Assembly: GCA_964431075.1 (NCBI GenBank)
Contig: CAYSID010000013.1
Location: 1 to 31,474, forward strand
DNA length: 31,474 bases
DNA from: CAYHSW01 sp964431075
GTDB lineage: Bacteria > Patescibacteriota > Microgenomatia > JAMCZE01
Reading direction: 5' to 3'
Under the pieces are notes generated by a model. The model saw only the letters and a program-made list of their open reading frames with translations, did not search any database and had not been told where the DNA came from. The translations under genes and the position numbers were made by a program. Of this stretch, positions 15,583 to 23,035 are shown piece after piece (within the stretch, counting starts at the first letter, position 1; each line of letters starts with the position of its first letter).

Positions 15583-16805
15583 TTATAATTAATTTCTTTT
15601 GGATTAGTGGTATAAACAACCGGCCGGTCAGAATAGTAACCCGCGAACCAGCCATCGAAAGGCAAACTTGTGTCAAAACTTAATATTTGGACTTTATCTC
15701 CGGAGATTGTTTTGTCTTTAATAAACTTCCCGATTAATACGCTTTCTCTAAAGAGACTGCTTTGTTGCAGCGCCGCAATAAAATCCCACCGGAAATATAA
15801 AAAAACCGCTATAAATATTATCAAAACTTTCACTACGATATTACGAAATATCGTAGTAAAAAATAACGCCGCGGAAAGGCAGATAAACGGCCAAAAATAG
15901 ATAAGCAGATAATCATGCCGGGAGGCCGCGTCACGGAAAACAACCGGATAGAAAAGTCCAAAAAGTAAAAATAATCCGAGAATTTTATTGGGTTTAAATA
16001 TTAGTCCAATTATGGAAATGGGTATCAGTAAAAAGAAATAGGCCCACGCCCAACTAGCTAATGTTTTCAAGTACCACAAATACCAAGATAAATTTCCCCC
16101 GGAAGTTCTCATTAAGAATATTTCTTTTAGTCCCCCGCCCAACGGATCACCGGTAACAATATAATCGTGAGTCAAATGAAGTCCAAAAAGTCCAATAGCA
16201 ATTGGTATTAAAATCCAATATCGTTTGTTAGATAAAACTAAAACCGGAACAAGAAAAAAGCCGGACCAGGTAATAAGCATTGCCAATAGGCCGCTGACTA
16301 CCGTCCCCCGAAAATTATTAGTCAAATAAAACCAAAATGCTTGCAGAACGAAAAACATTAAGGGGATTTCGTGGACCGGCATTTTGCCAAAATAGATAAA
16401 CATCGGCGTGGCAATCCATAGCAAACACGCCGTAATTGCCGTTTTCGTATCAAAAAATTTAGCTGCTATTTTATAAAAAACTAAAAGTGATCCGAGAGAA
16501 AAACTAATGGCAAGAAGCCGGGAAACCCAATTGGCAACGCCAAAAAGTTTAAAAAAAGTCGCCCAAATAAGCGTAAAAGTGGGGAAAAAATGAAAATTAA
16601 GATTCCCCCCACCCAAATCCATGGCAAATCTGGTCACCAGAGGCCCGTTTAAGGCAAAATTCTTCGCCACCTGCCCCCAGTACACTCCATTCCAGTCATG
16701 ATGCCCCCAGAAAGGTTTGTCAATATTAAAACTAAGAATTAAGACGGCAATAGCAAGAATTATAAAAAGCGGCGACTTTACTCCATGCGTAATTTTTTCT
16801 GACAT
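15507..16805 (-). CDS. GT39-like polytopic glycosyltransferase carrying an in-frame palindromic insertion
   Basis: The 432-aa protein shows about ten hydrophobic segments. After the first helix comes DKPFWGHHDWNGVYWGQVA, with acidic and histidine residues at the catalytic loop of GT39-type GT-C enzymes, and GKMPVHEIPLMFF later. Residues ~316-326 (FTTIFRNIVVK) are encoded by a palindrome copy at 15829-15860 and lie between two hydrophobic segments. The start overlaps the upstream GT4 by 74 nt in another frame; both readings there look authentic, so I keep the ATG at 16805. The 3' end overlaps the convergent gene by 76 nt. Donor is probably a polyprenyl-phosphate sugar. Confidence 0.8.
   Translation of the reverse strand: MSEKITHGVKSPLFIILAIAVLILSFNIDKPFWGHHDWNGVYWGQVAKNFALNGPLVTRFAMDLGGGNLNFHFFPTFTLIWATFFKLFGVANWVSRLLAISFSLGSLLVFYKIAAKFFDTKTAITACLLWIATPMFIYFGKMPVHEIPLMFFVLQAFWFYLTNNFRGTVVSGLLAMLITWSGFFLVPVLVLSNKRYWILIPIAIGLFGLHLTHDYIVTGDPLGGGLKEIFLMRTSGGNLSWYLWYLKTLASWAWAYFFLLIPISIIGLIFKPNKILGLFLLFGLFYPVVFRDAASRHDYLLIYFWPFICLSAALFFTTIFRNIVVKVLIIFIAVFLYFRWDFIAALQQSSLFRESVLIGKFIKDKTISGDKVQILSFDTSLPFDGWFAGYYSDRPVVYTTNPKEINYNYKVFSYFPGGKIIAGAEINNNGTK
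15829..15860. repeat. Palindrome copy 2 (inside GT39-like CDS)
   Basis: A 32-bp copy with two arm mismatches inside the gene at 15507-16805. It encodes FTTIFRNIVVK in frame. Confidence 0.92.
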
Positions 16806-17649
16806 ATTTATACCCCCTTTCTCCCATCTTTTTTAAATCTTTTGATTTCATCACTTTAATGATAGCGGGGCGCAAATCGTCAACAGAATCAACTACCATT
16901 CCGCACCCGGCTGATTCTACAAGCTTTTTGCAATCTCCAACATCGGTAGTAATAATTGGTAATCTTGCCGCCATGGCTTCGAGCAAAACGACCGGGAAAC
17001 CTTCAGACAGCGACGGCAACACAAAAAGGTCGGCCGATTTAAATCTTTTAATTTTTTCCTCCCCATAAACATTCTCTGCAATATCCAATTCAACATCTAA
17101 TCCCCTAACTGCTTCTTCTAAATATTTAACTCCTTTAACCGGATCATACCTTCTACCAATCCAAAATATTTTAAATTTCTTTTTTGTCATTCCGGGCTTG
17201 ACCCGGAATCTATCAAAATCTTCAACATTAACCCCATTGCCAACTTTTATAAAATTTTTGTAATCTCCGGCCGTAAACCGCGCATCATACGGCCAAACTT
17301 CCAAAATCAACCATTGCAAAAACTTTGGAATACCTAACTTGTTAAAGAAACCCCCGCCAATTAAATTTTTTCCTCTGCCGTGCAAAGTTATTACCGCCTT
17401 TTTACCCCTAACTCGAACAAGTGGTAAAAAGACATCAGTGGAAAAAGTATGGCTGTGGTAAATGTCATAATCGGAGGTTAAATAGAATTTAATTGTCCAT
17501 AATGTAAATAAAACCCGATCTTTGAAGCTAAAAAAGTTATTATTCGGGTGGATTATGTCTGCTCCAACAAGTTTTGCAACTTGTTTGACATGCTCCTGCC
17601 CTCCTCCCCATACCGGCATCCAGGCATCAATTATGTAACAAATCTTCAT
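16732..17649 (-). CDS. GT4-family glycosyltransferase with a palindrome-derived linker
   Basis: The 305-aa enzyme has a small N-domain starting MKICYIIDAWMPVWGGGQEH and a hinge KVGNGVNVEDF. The C-domain starts KIFWIGRRYDPVKGVKYLEE and carries E(x7)E in SLSEGFPVVLLEAMAARLP. Residues just after the hinge (DRFRVKPGMTKKK) are coded by an inverted repeat at 17189-17209 that matches a palindromic repeat seen in many bacterial genomes. It appears to have landed in the tolerant inter-domain linker. The enzyme is shorter than usual GT4 proteins because the N-domain is reduced. It overlaps the upstream split GT by 23 nt. Confidence 0.83.
   Translation of the reverse strand: MKICYIIDAWMPVWGGGQEHVKQVAKLVGADIIHPNNNFFSFKDRVLFTLWTIKFYLTSDYDIYHSHTFSTDVFLPLVRVRGKKAVITLHGRGKNLIGGGFFNKLGIPKFLQWLILEVWPYDARFTAGDYKNFIKVGNGVNVEDFDRFRVKPGMTKKKFKIFWIGRRYDPVKGVKYLEEAVRGLDVELDIAENVYGEEKIKRFKSADLFVLPSLSEGFPVVLLEAMAARLPIITTDVGDCKKLVESAGCGMVVDSVDDLRPAIIKVMKSKDLKKMGERGYKYVRKNYAWSKVAAFYNSCYCRLNS
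17186..17213. repeat. Second palindrome type, inside GT4 linker
   Basis: Arms ATTCCGGG and CCCGGAAT around CTTGA (17189-17209), preceded by GTC and followed by CTAT. From memory, this GTCATTCCGGG...CCCGGAATC pattern is a widespread interspersed repeat in alphaproteobacteria and other genomes. It encodes the linker of the GT4 at 16732-17649. Confidence 0.8.
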
Positions 17650-18127
17650 AAATTTCCTCTGTCTCCTTAACCATTCTTTTCAAAGTGTATTTTTTGGCAA
17701 ATTTCAGGGCATTAACACTTAATTCTTTGTACAGTTTTTTATCCGCCATCAAAAGTTTTAATTTGGCTGCCAAATCCCGCCAATCACCAGATTTAAATAA
17801 GAGGCCGGCGTTACTGGCTACAACAATTTCCTGATGAACGGGGATATCGGAATTTACAAACGGCAAACCGGCGGCCATAGCTTCTAAAGTTGCAATCCCA
17901 AAACCTTCCACTTCCGACGGCAGACAAAAAATATCCGCTTGCTGATATTTTTTCATCACTTCTTCATGGGGTAAATTTCCGCACAACACAACATTTTCAT
18001 TTTTTAGATTATCTTTTTCTTCCCCCTCTCCAATAATCCAATACTTTAGACCGCATTTTACCGCGGCTTTAACAGCCAGATCATTTCTCTTGTAATTAAC
18101 CAGCCTGTTAACAGAAATTAAAATCAT
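17627..18127 (-). CDS. Split GT4 glycosyltransferase, C-terminal half
   Basis: The 166-aa ORF is a free-standing GT4 donor domain: MILISVNRLVNYKRNDLAVK, then YWIIGEGEEKDNL, and the E(x7)E pair E74-E82 (EGFGIATLE). Its N-domain is coded just upstream (18124-18690) with a 4-nt ATGA overlap, the cleanest translational coupling among the three split pairs here. No linker residues are present between the hinge and this domain. Together the pair should act as one cytosolic GT-B enzyme. Confidence 0.83.
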   Translation of the reverse strand: MILISVNRLVNYKRNDLAVKAAVKCGLKYWIIGEGEEKDNLKNENVVLCGNLPHEEVMKKYQQADIFCLPSEVEGFGIATLEAMAAGLPFVNSDIPVHQEIVVASNAGLLFKSGDWRDLAAKLKLLMADKKLYKELSVNALKFAKKYTLKRMVKETEEIYEDLLHN

Positions 18128-18690
18128 AAGCCCGGATAAACGACCTTAAGATTATGTTCGTCAAACTCTAATTTTAATAATTTATTTTTTGTCGTTTTGC
18201 TCAAAGCAATGGTTTTATCCGCCCGGAAAAAATAAATACTTACTAATTCAAACACTGCTTCAAGAAAACCAACAACAAAACCAAAATGCTTAATTGCCTG
18301 TTTAAACCCAACAACATCAGGAATCCAAAAAACCGTTTTGCAATTTTTAAACAAAGCGATAAGCCACGCGGCAAGATAAGTTGGCGTGCTGTTGGCATCA
18401 ATTATCCCAACCTTAAACTTTAAACCTTGAACCATCGCGCTAATAAAAAACAAAAATCTGTTCAAGAAATTACCGGTTTGAACATATTTATATTCCCGAC
18501 CTACTCTGAATATTTTTAATTTACCCCACGATTCCTTGGCTTGGGAATTTGGTAATAAAGCCGTTATTACAGACACTTCATGTTTTTTGGCAAGTTCTTT
18601 TGCTAAATAATAAGTTCTTGATTCGGCTCCGCCGGAAATTTCGCCGTTAATTTTCGTCGGAAAAAATTCTGTAAGAAAGAGAATCCTCAT
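18124..18690 (-). CDS. Split GT4 glycosyltransferase, N-terminal half
   Basis: The 188-aa ORF begins MRILFLTEFFPTKINGEISG followed by GAESRTYYLAKELAKKHEV, a textbook GT4 N-domain, and ends HNLKVVYPGL at the hinge. The stop TGA overlaps the ATG of the C-half (ATGA). The start overlaps the DUF2304 gene by 4 nt, placing this pair in an operon with GT2 and DUF2304. The reading as one enzyme in two polypeptides rests on matching domain order, coupling, and recurrence at two other sites in the window. Confidence 0.83.
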   Translation of the reverse strand: MRILFLTEFFPTKINGEISGGAESRTYYLAKELAKKHEVSVITALLPNSQAKESWGKLKIFRVGREYKYVQTGNFLNRFLFFISAMVQGLKFKVGIIDANSTPTYLAAWLIALFKNCKTVFWIPDVVGFKQAIKHFGFVVGFLEAVFELVSIYFFRADKTIALSKTTKNKLLKLEFDEHNLKVVYPGL

Positions 18691-19007
18691 TTTTTAAGGG
18701 CTATTTTACGAACAACTTCGGTAATTTCATGACGAACATCCTCAAGAAAAACGTAAAGGCGAAACACGAGGTAGAATAGTAAAGCAATGGACGCATAGAT
18801 GATCAAATCAACCCCCCGGCCGACGCCTAAAACCGCCGCCAGTTTAGAAACCTCCGAAGGCAAGGCCACCCCGACAACGGCCATGGTAAAGACTGTCGCC
18901 CAAAAAACAAACTCCATGGCTTTTATTTGCCCCCCATGAAACCTCAACCAGACCCTTGAAAGGGCAAACAGGAAGAAAACTATTAAAACTGCTTGGATAA
19001 TAATCAT
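18687..19007 (-). CDS. DUF2304 small membrane protein
   Basis: The 106-aa protein has three hydrophobic helices and a charged C-terminus (EDVRHEITEVVRKIALKK). The segment AMEFVFWATVFTMAVVGVAL and the overall size fit DUF2304, a family that is commonly encoded next to DPM1-like GT2 enzymes in glycan loci. Here the GT2 gene overlaps it by 4 nt directly upstream. It probably anchors or assists the GT2 enzyme at the membrane; that is inference from context, not a known reaction. Confidence 0.8.
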   Translation of the reverse strand: MIIIQAVLIVFFLFALSRVWLRFHGGQIKAMEFVFWATVFTMAVVGVALPSEVSKLAAVLGVGRGVDLIIYASIALLFYLVFRLYVFLEDVRHEITEVVRKIALKK

Positions 19008-19678
19008 CTGAAAAGCCTCAACAGCATTTTAACTCCGATACTGATTGAATTCCAGTAGCCTTTGTTGTCCTGACCGATCCGGCCCTTTAAAAACACGGGT
19101 TTTATGGGAACCTCGGCGTACCTTAATTTGTTTCTTTTTATCTCTTTTAAAAATTCACTGGAAATTTCCATCCGGTCGGTTTTAATAACGATTTTTTCGA
19201 GAGCTTTCTTATTAAACGCCCGAAGCCCGGATTGAGAATCGGACGACCAAAAACCATACAACAAATAAGTTAGGAGGTTAGCCAAATAGGAAATCAGCAA
19301 CCGGCTTACAGGCATCAACTTGCGATACGCAGTCATCCGGCTGCCGATAACAACATCGGCTGTGTTGTTCACGATCGGTTTAACCAAATTTTTAATATCT
19401 TCGGCGTTATGTTGACCATCAGAGTCAAAGGTGACAACAACATCGGCCCCAAAACTTTTGGCGTACGCAAACCCGGTTCCAAGAGCCGCCCCCAATCCCC
19501 GATTGACAATGTGGGTAAGAACTCTGGCCCCTAACCCCTTTGCCCTAACCCCTGAATTATCTACTGAACCGTCGTCAACAACCACAATGTTATTGTAACC
19601 GTGGTTTTTAAGATCAGAAATGACCCCGGCTATGGTTTTTTCCTCGTTCCAAGCCGGAACAACAATTACTAAATTCAT
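19004..19678 (-). CDS. GT2-family glycosyltransferase, DPM1-like
   Basis: The 224-aa protein is a single GT-A domain: MNLVIVVPAWNEEKTIAGVI, VVVDDGSVDNS, then FDSDGQHNAEDI as the metal-binding DxD region and the SRMTAYRKLMPVSRLL segment. This matches the dolichyl/undecaprenyl-phosphate sugar synthase group, which makes lipid-phosphate sugar donors for GT-C enzymes. ATG 19678 overlaps the upstream TGA (ATGA); the longer reading to 19885 adds non-homologous residues coded inside the neighbour. A G-rich segment encodes SGVRAKGLGARV just after the DDGS motif. Coupled to DUF2304 downstream. Confidence 0.88.
   Translation of the reverse strand: MNLVIVVPAWNEEKTIAGVISDLKNHGYNNIVVVDDGSVDNSGVRAKGLGARVLTHIVNRGLGAALGTGFAYAKSFGADVVVTFDSDGQHNAEDIKNLVKPIVNNTADVVIGSRMTAYRKLMPVSRLLISYLANLLTYLLYGFWSSDSQSGLRAFNKKALEKIVIKTDRMEISSEFLKEIKRNKLRYAEVPIKPVFLKGRIGQDNKGYWNSISIGVKMLLRLFR
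19528..19552 (-). repeat. G-run tract, quadruplex-capable
   Basis: Runs of 4, 3, 4 and 4 G with loops of 3, 4 and 3 nt on the coding strand of the GT2 gene, containing two TTAGGG-like units. Encodes SGVRAKGLGA. Confidence 0.85.
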
Positions 19679-20691
19679 GCGATAAAGTAACCGCGTAAAA
19701 ATAATGCGGCTAATAATGCCTGAAGTATAGCAAAAATTACCGTCAGAAATAATTTCAACTTTAAATTCAAGCCGCCGAGGAAGACGTAGACCGGAAATAA
19801 AACCAGAATGTATCGGGGCAGAGATGTCAACGTGCCGGTTAAAGAAGGAACAATTATTACCGCCCAGCAATAAACCAAAATCCAAAGGTTAAATTTCCGT
19901 TTATAAGTAAGGTAAATTAAAACGCCCGCGGCAAAAATAAATGAAGATATTTCCAAAAGCGAAACCCAAAAAGCGATATTTGCGGGATCGGCGGTAAAAA
20001 AGATTTTTAAATAGCGAAAAACCGTTTGCGGTGGAGTGATGAGTTCCGCTAATGAACTTGCCCGGTTATTATTAAACCCACCCTGATTAAACAAAAATAA
20101 CAGCGGGTTATCAAAAATCAGCTTTAAATATACCATATACCCAAAAACCCCCAAAGCCCCGATAATTCCCGTGAACCCGCCAAACAATCTTGTCAGACCG
20201 GCAAGAAACCCGAATAATTTATTTTTATAAAAGGTCAACAAAACCAAAAAAATAAACAGGCTTTCTGTATAAACGCTTCCAAGAAAAAAAGCGGTAGGGA
20301 AAGCGTAAAAAAATATCGCGGGCCATCTGCCGAAGTATTTATAAATTGTCAGCCCGGAAAACAGGGCAAAAATGTTGGAGATGAGTAATGCCGTTATCAG
20401 CCCTCCGCCAAACAATTTTATAAGCAAGGGGTACAGAGGGAAAAAGACCTGTTCGTTGTTAATCATGCCGTCGTAGCCAAACTGGGAAATTACTAAGTAG
20501 TGGACACCGTCAAAATTCGCCCAGTGCCAAATGTATTGGGGAAGGCCGGTGGAAATTAAAGATTCGAAAACGTATGGGAAACTCGCTCTAAACGGCAGCA
20601 GGTTAAAACTGATAAGTCCGGTTAGAAATAATCCGAGACGCCAAAACAAAAAGATCAAAAAGACAAATTTATATTTTTTTATAAACTTCAT
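19675..20691 (-). CDS. PIG-V-like (GT76-type) GT-C mannosyltransferase homologue
   Basis: The 338-aa protein has about nine hydrophobic helices. After the first helix comes WHWANFDGVHYLVISQFGY, which matches the 'WDg.hY..iA..GY' loop of PIG-V/Gpi18-type mannosyltransferases, and then VFFPLYPLLIKLFG and FFYAFPTAFFLGSVYTESLF, also typical. These enzymes use a lipid-phosphate mannose on the non-cytosolic side. The first catalytic acid is present as D in NFDG. Start at ATG 20691 is preferred; the upstream 32 residues overlap the previous GT4. The neighbouring GT2 could supply its donor. Confidence 0.8.
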   Translation of the reverse strand: MKFIKKYKFVFLIFLFWRLGLFLTGLISFNLLPFRASFPYVFESLISTGLPQYIWHWANFDGVHYLVISQFGYDGMINNEQVFFPLYPLLIKLFGGGLITALLISNIFALFSGLTIYKYFGRWPAIFFYAFPTAFFLGSVYTESLFIFLVLLTFYKNKLFGFLAGLTRLFGGFTGIIGALGVFGYMVYLKLIFDNPLLFLFNQGGFNNNRASSLAELITPPQTVFRYLKIFFTADPANIAFWVSLLEISSFIFAAGVLIYLTYKRKFNLWILVYCWAVIIVPSLTGTLTSLPRYILVLFPVYVFLGGLNLKLKLFLTVIFAILQALLAALFLRGYFIA

Positions 20692-21619
20692 ACGTTTCCC
20701 TGGCGCATTTTTCCCAACTAAACTTTTTTGATTGTTCGACTTCTTTTCCTGTCGTTTTAACTTTTTCGATATTTTCGGCCAGACCATCTATGTTTGTTAC
20801 ATCCGCATACGTTACCGCGTCACCCCCGATTTCTACCAAAGAGCTGTTTTTGCCGCAGACAACCGGCGTCCCGCAAGCCATCGCCTCTAAAACCGGCAGT
20901 CCGAATCCCTCATAAACGGACGGCTGGACATAAGCCCTTGCTTGATTGTAAAGTTTTACCAATTCCCCCGTCGGAACGAAACCTAAGGCAACGACATTCC
21001 TGCCGTCAATGTATTTTTGTATTTCCAATAAAGGTTCCGTTTCTATATTTGTTGCCGGTCTCTGTAAAAATTCCTTCCCGACAAGAATTAATTTCTGTTT
21101 TATTTTTTTACAGGCATAAATTAAACTAATAACGTTTTTATTCCAATTCCCCCCGCCGACATACAGCGCAAAATTTGAGCGTTTAAGGTTTAAAGGTTTG
21201 AAGATCGGATCGGCGGCAAGATAAGTTACAAAACTATCAACTCCTGTTATATTTTTAATATCCCATTGCGATGTCTTTGAGTCTGTTAAGACCGCATTAA
21301 CATGCTGTAATAAAAACTTTTGCCACGGCCAAATAATTTTAGCTCTAATCCCCAACGGGAAACGGTCCGGAAATTTTAACGGAGTTAAATCGTGTAAAGT
21401 GACAACTGTTTTATAACTTCGAATTGGTGGTAGTGTTGGCCAAAACAAATCAAAATAGGGATAGTGGACTATATCAAAATTCTGAAACGGGTCTAAAGAA
21501 AAATCCAGCCATGAAACATTAACAATTTTTTGCAAAGCCTCAAAAAGCCGTTGGCCGTAAAATCCAACTCCCCTTGACCCGTGTCCGGCAATCGGCGGTC
21601 TAACCAGCGCGACCTTCAT
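20669..21619 (-). CDS. GT4-family glycosyltransferase
   Basis: The 316-aa intact GT-B enzyme starts MKVALVRPPIAGHGSRGVGF and contains TVVTLHDLTPLKFPDRFP, a loop common in mannosyltransferase-type GT4 proteins. The C-domain has FALYVGGGNWNKNVISLIYA and E(x7)E in VYEGFGLPVLEAMACGTP. It is the first gene after the decayed region at 21653-22501. An extended -10 sequence (TGCTATACT on the minus strand, hexamer 21626-21631) lies six bases before the ATG, so transcription may restart here with a leaderless message. Confidence 0.88.
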   Translation of the reverse strand: MKVALVRPPIAGHGSRGVGFYGQRLFEALQKIVNVSWLDFSLDPFQNFDIVHYPYFDLFWPTLPPIRSYKTVVTLHDLTPLKFPDRFPLGIRAKIIWPWQKFLLQHVNAVLTDSKTSQWDIKNITGVDSFVTYLAADPIFKPLNLKRSNFALYVGGGNWNKNVISLIYACKKIKQKLILVGKEFLQRPATNIETEPLLEIQKYIDGRNVVALGFVPTGELVKLYNQARAYVQPSVYEGFGLPVLEAMACGTPVVCGKNSSLVEIGGDAVTYADVTNIDGLAENIEKVKTTGKEVEQSKKFSWEKCARETYEVYKKI

Positions 21620-21625
21620 AGGTTA

Positions 21626-21631
21626 AGTATA
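21626..21631 (-). promoter_or_regulatory. Candidate extended -10 box, possible leaderless start
   Basis: TGC-TATACT on the minus strand, six bases before the ATG at 21619. No good -35 is seen. It is at the start of the operon below the decayed gene. Confidence 0.4.
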
Positions 21632-21652
21632 GCAAACAACCCGTTAAAATAA

Positions 21653-22501
21653 CTAACAAAAAGTCGCTAGCATCGTAAAAATAACGAATTTATCCGTGCT
21701 ATTTATCATAAGGATCAATATCGCCGACCAGATAAGGAATCGCGGAGAAAATAACGATGAAGAAACAATTAAAAAAAGAATTATTGACAGGAAATTGGGA
21801 ACCCTGAAAATTTTTTTCTTTAAAATCATAAACAGATAAATTAAAGCCATAAAACCCGGACTTATCAGCATAAATATCCGGGTGTGGCCAAGAAAATAAG
21901 GGAGAAAAATTCCGGCGGGCATCGACAAACTCTATCCCATGCAGGTCAGGATCGGTTATCGCAGTAGCACGAACCGTTAACTTGAAAAATAATTGTCGAC
22001 CGATTTTATCCCGCAAGAAATAGGCACAAAATGAAAATAAAAACCATGGATAGCATAAACAAGATTCCCCATGAGAAAACGCTTCTGCATCGGACAGTAG
22101 ATAAAATCATAAAAAAACATCAGCCATAAGAACAAATAACATAGGCAATAGATCAAAATGAAATTAGATTACCGGGCCGGCGGCGATATCCGTCTTGGCC
22201 AGAAGCGGGGGCTTTTGGGTTAATTTTGCGATCAAAAATATGATGAGGCTATAACAGTTATAAACGCCGGTTCATAAAATTTTGGGGAAAGCGCCGGCAG
22301 CAATAAAAAGAACAGGTTGGCTCCCGGAGGGTAGGAAGAAACGCTGGTAAAGCTTGCTAGGTCTCCATGGGACAAAAAATATCGGGACAAGGGATAATAG
22401 GTCCCCAACAAGTCCCCCTTTAAAAGATCGTACCATCTCTGCTGATACCCCAAAAAAACAATCACCAAAACGGAAAAAATCAAAATAATATTCTTCCTCA
22501 T
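21653..22501 (-). pseudogene. Decayed GT-C (GT87-like) membrane glycosyltransferase
   Basis: Two ORF fragments read as one broken gene. The 5' fragment (22501-22232) gives a helix, then YYPLSRYFLSHGDLASFTSV and YPPGANLFFLLLP, the acidic loop and 'YPPGA' motif of GT87-like GT-C enzymes. The 3' fragment (21928-21653) gives several helices and SLFSPRFLIWSAI, resembling the 'FSPQYLxW' motif near the end of that family. Between them the frame is broken by several stops (for example just after 22232 and near 22160), and recognisable pieces such as KPPLLAKTDIAAGP occur in other frames. No intact copy is possible by a single repair. The gene lies immediately downstream of the TrpR-like/palindrome unit. 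Confidence 0.7.
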
Positions 22502-22506
22502 AACTC

Positions 22507-22538
22507 TCTACTACGATATTACGTATTATCGAAGTGAA
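22507..22538. repeat. Palindrome copy 3 (degenerate, at TrpR-like 3' end)
   Basis: A 32-bp copy with four arm mismatches. It supplies the last three codons and TAA stop of the TrpR-like ORF and ends 5 nt before the start codon of the decayed GT-C gene. Confidence 0.9.
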
Positions 22539-23029
22539 TGATGGGAACGGTTTGTCGTTTCCCAAACTAAAGTTTTTCTTTTCCGGTCCCAATCTTTTTG
22601 TTCTTTAAAATCTGTAAAATCAGGATTCAAAAAGCGGGCATAGTCCTTTTTGGACGGACCCGGGGGTTTTAATAATAAAAGCGCGTTCGCGATATTTTTA
22701 AAAAATATCTTGATGTTTTTTCTTGATTTTATTTTTTCCAAAACTTGGGAAATATATATACCTCGGTTGAGAGAATTTTGAACAGTAAAGATGGTCGACG
22801 GGCTGACTTTTAATGTTTTGGTTATCTCCTCATATTTAAAATTTTCCGAAAGCAGGAGAGCGACGGCAAATCTTTTAATAAACATTACTTTTTCCGTCGT
22901 GGTAAAAAATTCCTCGAAAAACCCCTTGATTTCCTCTTTATCCGAAAGGGAGGCAACAAGATCGTAATAGTCATCACTGATGACCTCCCACACATCTGCC
23001 GTCAACGGGTATTTCGATAATCTCGCCAT
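22526..23029 (-). CDS. YerC/YecD-type TrpR-superfamily DNA-binding protein
   Basis: The 167-aa protein contains a TrpR/YerC-like helical domain at residues ~15-100: a helix pair ending FFTTTEKVMFIKRFAVALLL, then a helix-turn-helix at ~64-88 (FKYEEITKTLKVSPSTIF). Family members bind palindromic operators. A C-terminal extension (~100-167) with a hydrophobic helix and KPPGPSKKDYARFLNPDF is not part of the usual ~100-aa YerC. The gene is bracketed by palindromes: a perfect 36-bp one ends 6 nt before its ATG, and its last three codons and TAA lie in a second, degenerate copy. It is the only non-glycan gene in the window. Autoregulation, or a role in spreading the palindromes, are both plausible. 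Confidence 0.8.
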   Translation of the reverse strand: MARLSKYPLTADVWEVISDDYYDLVASLSDKEEIKGFFEEFFTTTEKVMFIKRFAVALLLSENFKYEEITKTLKVSPSTIFTVQNSLNRGIYISQVLEKIKSRKNIKIFFKNIANALLLLKPPGPSKKDYARFLNPDFTDFKEQKDWDRKRKTLVWETTNRSHHSLR

Positions 23030-23035
23030 TTTATT

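Noticed and set aside
1974..18690. Explaining all three split GT4 genes as sequencing errors
   Set aside because: Each lacks the linker, has its own ATG, and shows a different overlap and frame offset; a single-base correction would not give a normal enzyme. Not fully excluded without reads.
19528..19552. Telomere-like TTAGGG repeat or chromosome end
   Set aside because: Only two imperfect units inside a conserved GT2 coding region.
21699..22016. A 105-aa minus-strand ORF in the decayed region
   Set aside because: It overlaps the GT-C remnant in a different frame and has no family resemblance; it is a by-product of decay.
22272..22592. A minus-strand ORF reading across palindrome copy 3 (SFTSIIRNIVVES)
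   Set aside because: It overlaps the TrpR-like 3' end and the decayed gene in another frame. The peptide resembles the intragenic insertions only because the palindrome's open frame is used.
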